DNA from: Selenomonadaceae bacterium
GTDB lineage: Bacteria > Bacillota > Negativicutes > Selenomonadales > Selenomonadaceae
Direction of reading: 5' to 3'
Length of the DNA stretch: 64,000 nt
NCBI GenBank assembly: GCA_017484005.1
Contig: JAFUTY010000051.1
Location: 32,492 to 96,491 of the forward strand
Each line of letters begins with the position of its first letter. Position 1 is the first letter of the stretch. Positions 61,752-64,000 of the stretch are shown here, in pieces. The notes beneath the pieces are model-generated. The model ran no database searches and was not told the origin of the DNA. It saw only the letters and a program-made list of their open reading frames with translations. The position numbers and the translations under genes were made by a program.

Positions 61752-62384
61752 TCAATTTGCCGGATCAATTTCAGTACATTTTTTGAGGATTTTGGTTAAA
61801 TATCCACGATAATCATTGCCGAGCAGCTGTTGCATCGTGATTCCGAGCGAATAAATATCACTGCGCGCGTCAGTCTGCTGAAATCCAAATTGTTCCGGAG
61901 GAGCATATCCCTTCGTCCCGAGCACGTCAGTATCACTCTCCACAAAATCTTTTTCGATTCGCGAAATTCCGAGATCAATCAGCTTGATTTGATTATCCTT
62001 CGTCAACATGATATTCGACGGCTTGAGATCGCGATGAACGATTTTTCGAAGATGCAATTCTTTGAGACATTCGCAAATCTGCAGTAAAATTTTCGCCGCA
62101 GATGTTTCACTCAAAAATCCTTTATATTCAACGATTTGCGCGAGCGTCTCTCCATTGATCTGCTCCTCGACGATATACAAATATCCATCAGACTCCACGA
62201 GCCGATAGATCTCCGGCAGAAATTGACACTGAATTTTTTTCAGCAGTTGATACAGCTGCCGCCGATTCAACTCACGACGCTTGACAACTAAAACCTGCTG
62301 ACCGATTCTGTCATACATCAATCGCACACTGCCATCCGGTTTGTATCTGTCGATTTCATCATACAAATTTTCAAGCGGATTCAT
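61752..62384 (-). CDS. N-terminal piece of an interrupted Ser/Thr kinase gene (Hanks-type kinase domain)
   Basis: A 210-residue frame. Kinase signs are V-L-V-V-K-R-R-E-L (likely ATP-binding Lys), H-R-D-L-K-P-S-N (catalytic loop), D-L-G in place of D-F-G, G-T-K-G-Y-A-P-P-E-Q (activation segment) and S-D-I-Y-S-L-G. It stops right after D-P-A-N, where kinases have the conserved Arg of subdomain XI: the codon is TGA instead of CGA. The frame then goes on (Y-Q-S-A-M-D-L) into the piece ending at 60978. The intact product would have 468 residues. Divergent from the HTH gene at 62421. Confidence 0.85.
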   Translation of the reverse strand: MNPLENLYDEIDRYKPDGSVRLMYDRIGQQVLVVKRRELNRRQLYQLLKKIQCQFLPEIYRLVESDGYLYIVEEQINGETLAQIVEYKGFLSETSAAKILLQICECLKELHLRKIVHRDLKPSNIMLTKDNQIKLIDLGISRIEKDFVESDTDVLGTKGYAPPEQFGFQQTDARSDIYSLGITMQQLLGNDYRGYLTKILKKCTEIDPAN

Positions 62385-62420
62385 TTCGATTCTCCAATTT
62401 CATTTTGCGAGGTGATTTCT

Positions 62421-62846
62421 GTGTTCGATAAGGATACCACGGAACTTTTCAATGAGCTCAAAAAAGATTCGAGTATCAAAAATTTTTTAGAATCGAATCA
62501 ATCTGAAATGAAACTTCCATTGCATGAATATTTAAATCAATTGCTCCGCGATAAAAATTTGAAAAAGAGCAAAGTCATCGATCAAGTTGGATTCGATTCG
62601 ACGCATGCATATCACATTTTTTCCGGATTGAAAAAGCCATCGCGAGAATCATTAATCGCAATTGCGCGAGCCATGGAATTGAATCTCGATGAAACTCAAT
62701 ATCTGCTACGGTATGGAAATTTTGGAATTTTGTATCCTCGAAATCCTCGCGACGCAATTTTAATTTCAGCGATCGAAAAAAATCTTTCCGTTGGAAAAAC
62801 AAATGAGCTTCTTGAGTCAATTGGAGAAAAAGTGCTTGTAAAATAA
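62421..62846 (+). CDS. Helix-turn-helix protein paired with the kinase gene
   Basis: A 141-residue protein. An XRE/Cro-like HTH covers about residues 40-90 (K-S-K-V-I-D-Q-V-G-F-D-S-T-H-A-Y-H-I-F-S-G-x-K-x-P-S-R-E). The end, R-D-A-I-L-I-S-A-I-E-K-N-L-S-V-G-K-T-N-E, resembles that of HTH proteins found next to Ser/Thr kinase genes in Bacillota. The GTG at 62421 lies 5 bases after AGGTGA; an upstream GTG at 62412 overlaps that site. The intergenic space with the kinase is only 36 bases, so control may be shared. Confidence 0.8.
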   Translation: MFDKDTTELFNELKKDSSIKNFLESNQSEMKLPLHEYLNQLLRDKNLKKSKVIDQVGFDSTHAYHIFSGLKKPSRESLIAIARAMELNLDETQYLLRYGNFGILYPRNPRDAILISAIEKNLSVGKTNELLESIGEKVLVK

Positions 62847-62887
62847 AAAAATCCATCGATCGAAAAATGATCGGTGGATCTTTTTTT
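62844..62887. terminator. Bidirectional terminator between convergent genes
   Basis: AAAAAAATCCATCGATC pairs with GATCGGTGGATCTTTTTTT. It overlaps the last bases of both the HTH gene and the restriction-modification gene. Confidence 0.88.
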
Positions 62888-64000
62888 ATTTTGTGAGAGA
62901 CTGATACATTTCAAAAAGTCTCGAGACGATTTCAGATTCAGTGATCGATCGAGAAAATCCATATGCATCGAGAACTGCTCGATCATTTTCATCATGAGCT
63001 TTTCTTAAATCGGGCGGCATGAGATTGGGATCATATAGTTCAGCGAGACTCGAATTTGGATGATTAGATCTAGCATCGAGAATTTTTTGAGCTGTAACTT
63101 CGATCTTTGGATTGTGATTCGGAAATGGAAAATTATTGTAAACGATGTTTATAGAATAGTCATATCCAGTGCCTAATCTTCCAGCGACAGTGCGAACCCA
63201 TGCCATATGAACACTCGATGTTAGAATTCCAAAAAGTTCCAAAGATCCATTTGGAATCATTCGCATCTGATTTTTGGTTATTATATCGGAATTCAGAAAT
63301 CCAATTGGAATATATTCACGATGACTCGATGAAACTTCAGGAATCACGATGAAATTTCCATCTGAAGGTTGACGAATCTCTCCAAAAAGCCATGGAGTTT
63401 TTGCGAGTTTTTGAGTTGCCAATCGTTTGCTTGCAAGTCGAGATTTTCGACAAGCTTCAACTCTCGCGTAGATATTTTTCATGGATTTGATTTCATCCGG
63501 CTCAGCATCCACCAGCCACAAACAATATCGCGGAATGTTGTAGATGAATTCTTTTGCACCTATGATCTTTCGAATAAATTTTTCAGCTCGAGGATCTTTT
63601 TTCAAAAATTCATCGAGATCCTCTGATTCAATGATCAAATTTCCACCATCGTTAGGCATATTTCCAAGAGTCATAGCTGGAGCACGCCAAAGAGATTCAG
63701 ATTGATTTTCGATACAAACATTCAGAGCATCGAGAAGATATCCATTGATTCGCGAGACTTCAATTCCATCGAGCAATTTAATCTTCCGATCGAACCTTGC
63801 AAATCCAATAATCACACAGAAAACTTGAGCCATGGATTTTTTATCTGGAGATTCATTCGCCCATTTGAAAGAACTCCATGCAAAATTGATCTTGATTCCA
63901 TCGTCGAAGAGTGGTTTCCAAAGAGTTCCAACTGAATCGCCTTGACAAATTGAATCGGTTGAAACAAATCCAACTTCAACTCTCGAATCTCGAATATAAT
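62886..64000 (-). CDS. MmeI-like combined restriction-modification enzyme, C-terminal part
   Basis: The last 371 or so codons of a gene that enters from the right edge; the frame is open to 64000. Family features are F-V-S-T-D-S-I-C-Q-G, I-N-F-A-W-S-S-F-K-W, L-G-N-M-P-N-D-G-G-N-L, R-Y-C-L-W-L, V-S-S-S-H-R-E-Y-I-P-I-G-F, H-M-A-W-V-R-T-V-A-G-R-L and A-E-L-Y-D-P-N-L-M-P-P-D-L-R. These fit the target-recognition and C-terminal regions of MmeI-type (type IIL) enzymes, in which methyltransferase and nuclease share one chain. The catalytic N-P-P-Y/F motif and the nuclease domain lie outside, so whether it is active is unknown. Confidence 0.87.
   Translation of the reverse strand, partial: YIRDSRVEVGFVSTDSICQGDSVGTLWKPLFDDGIKINFAWSSFKWANESPDKKSMAQVFCVIIGFARFDRKIKLLDGIEVSRINGYLLDALNVCIENQSESLWRAPAMTLGNMPNDGGNLIIESEDLDEFLKKDPRAEKFIRKIIGAKEFIYNIPRYCLWLVDAEPDEIKSMKNIYARVEACRKSRLASKRLATQKLAKTPWLFGEIRQPSDGNFIVIPEVSSSHREYIPIGFLNSDIITKNQMRMIPNGSLELFGILTSSVHMAWVRTVAGRLGTGYDYSINIVYNNFPFPNHNPKIEVTAQKILDARSNHPNSSLAELYDPNLMPPDLRKAHDENDRAVLDAYGFSRSITESEIVSRLFEMYQSLTK

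Noticed and set aside
61752..61754. TGA read as Trp (alternative code) or selenocysteine
   Set aside because: TGA is the stop of many intact genes here (for example dapF, typA, gmk), and the site expects Arg. A point mutation or read error is simpler.

Overview
The window looks like a chromosomal segment of a low-GC, Gram-positive-lineage (Bacillota) anaerobe. Supporting signs are RemA next to Gmk, the pair rpmE-yqhQ, a giant two-module 2-hydroxyacyl-CoA dehydratase activase, a YjfB-type motility peptide, strong GGAGG ribosome sites and very frequent TTG starts. Tandem lactate permeases, the activase and amino-acid uptake would suit a rumen or gut Negativicutes-like organism, but that placement is inference. 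Codon use is fairly even (Arg CGA/CGC, Asp GAT, Ile ATC/ATT), and I see no transposase, integrase, rRNA or CRISPR array.

Layout. 1-4 kb: end of a HAD phosphatase gene, pnp, three small genes and a tRNA-Lys(CTT). 4-9.5 kb: the activase and two coupled genes. 9.5-14 kb: an exported TPR protein, rpiB, a CbbX/SpoVK-type AAA+ ATPase and a zinc-ribbon protein. 14.2-22.1 kb: eight tandem paralogous amino-acid-binding lipoproteins followed by one permease and one ATPase. 22.3-25 kb: six small membrane, lipoprotein or zinc-ribbon genes. 25-33.8 kb (minus strand): rpmE, yqhQ, a cupin, a phosphonate pathway (fused nucleotidyltransferases plus PEP mutase, phosphonoacetaldehyde reductase, phosphonopyruvate decarboxylase), typA, yjfB-like and a degenerate NlpC/P60 protein. 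33.9-43.1 kb: dapF, remA, gmk, an acyltransferase, tadA, a CBS/DUF21 protein, pfkA and hpf. 43.2-53.6 kb: eight tandem glycosyltransferases. 53.7-58.3 kb: corA and two tandem lactate permeases. 58.4-60.6 kb: a candidate RiPP operon. 60.7-64 kb: a broken Ser/Thr kinase gene, an HTH protein and the end of an MmeI-like restriction-modification gene.

The most notable system is at 58.4-60.6 kb. A radical SAM/SPASM maturase, a bactofilin-like protein and two precursor-like peptides of 30 and 32 residues form a tight operon. The peptides are missing from ordinary ORF calls and share an FLIQ start and a C-x-C-x6-C core. The operon promoter carries a run of 13 G between TTGACG and TATAAT, giving a 20-bp spacer; three fewer G would give the optimal 17. 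Identical 38-bp hairpins flank the cassette.

The same kind of tract (11 and 12 C) lies inside the last two glycosyltransferase genes and puts both out of frame. Tracts of 10 or 13 would restore both frames. Together the three tracts point to phase variation by homopolymer slippage acting on surface glycosylation and on a secreted or modified peptide.
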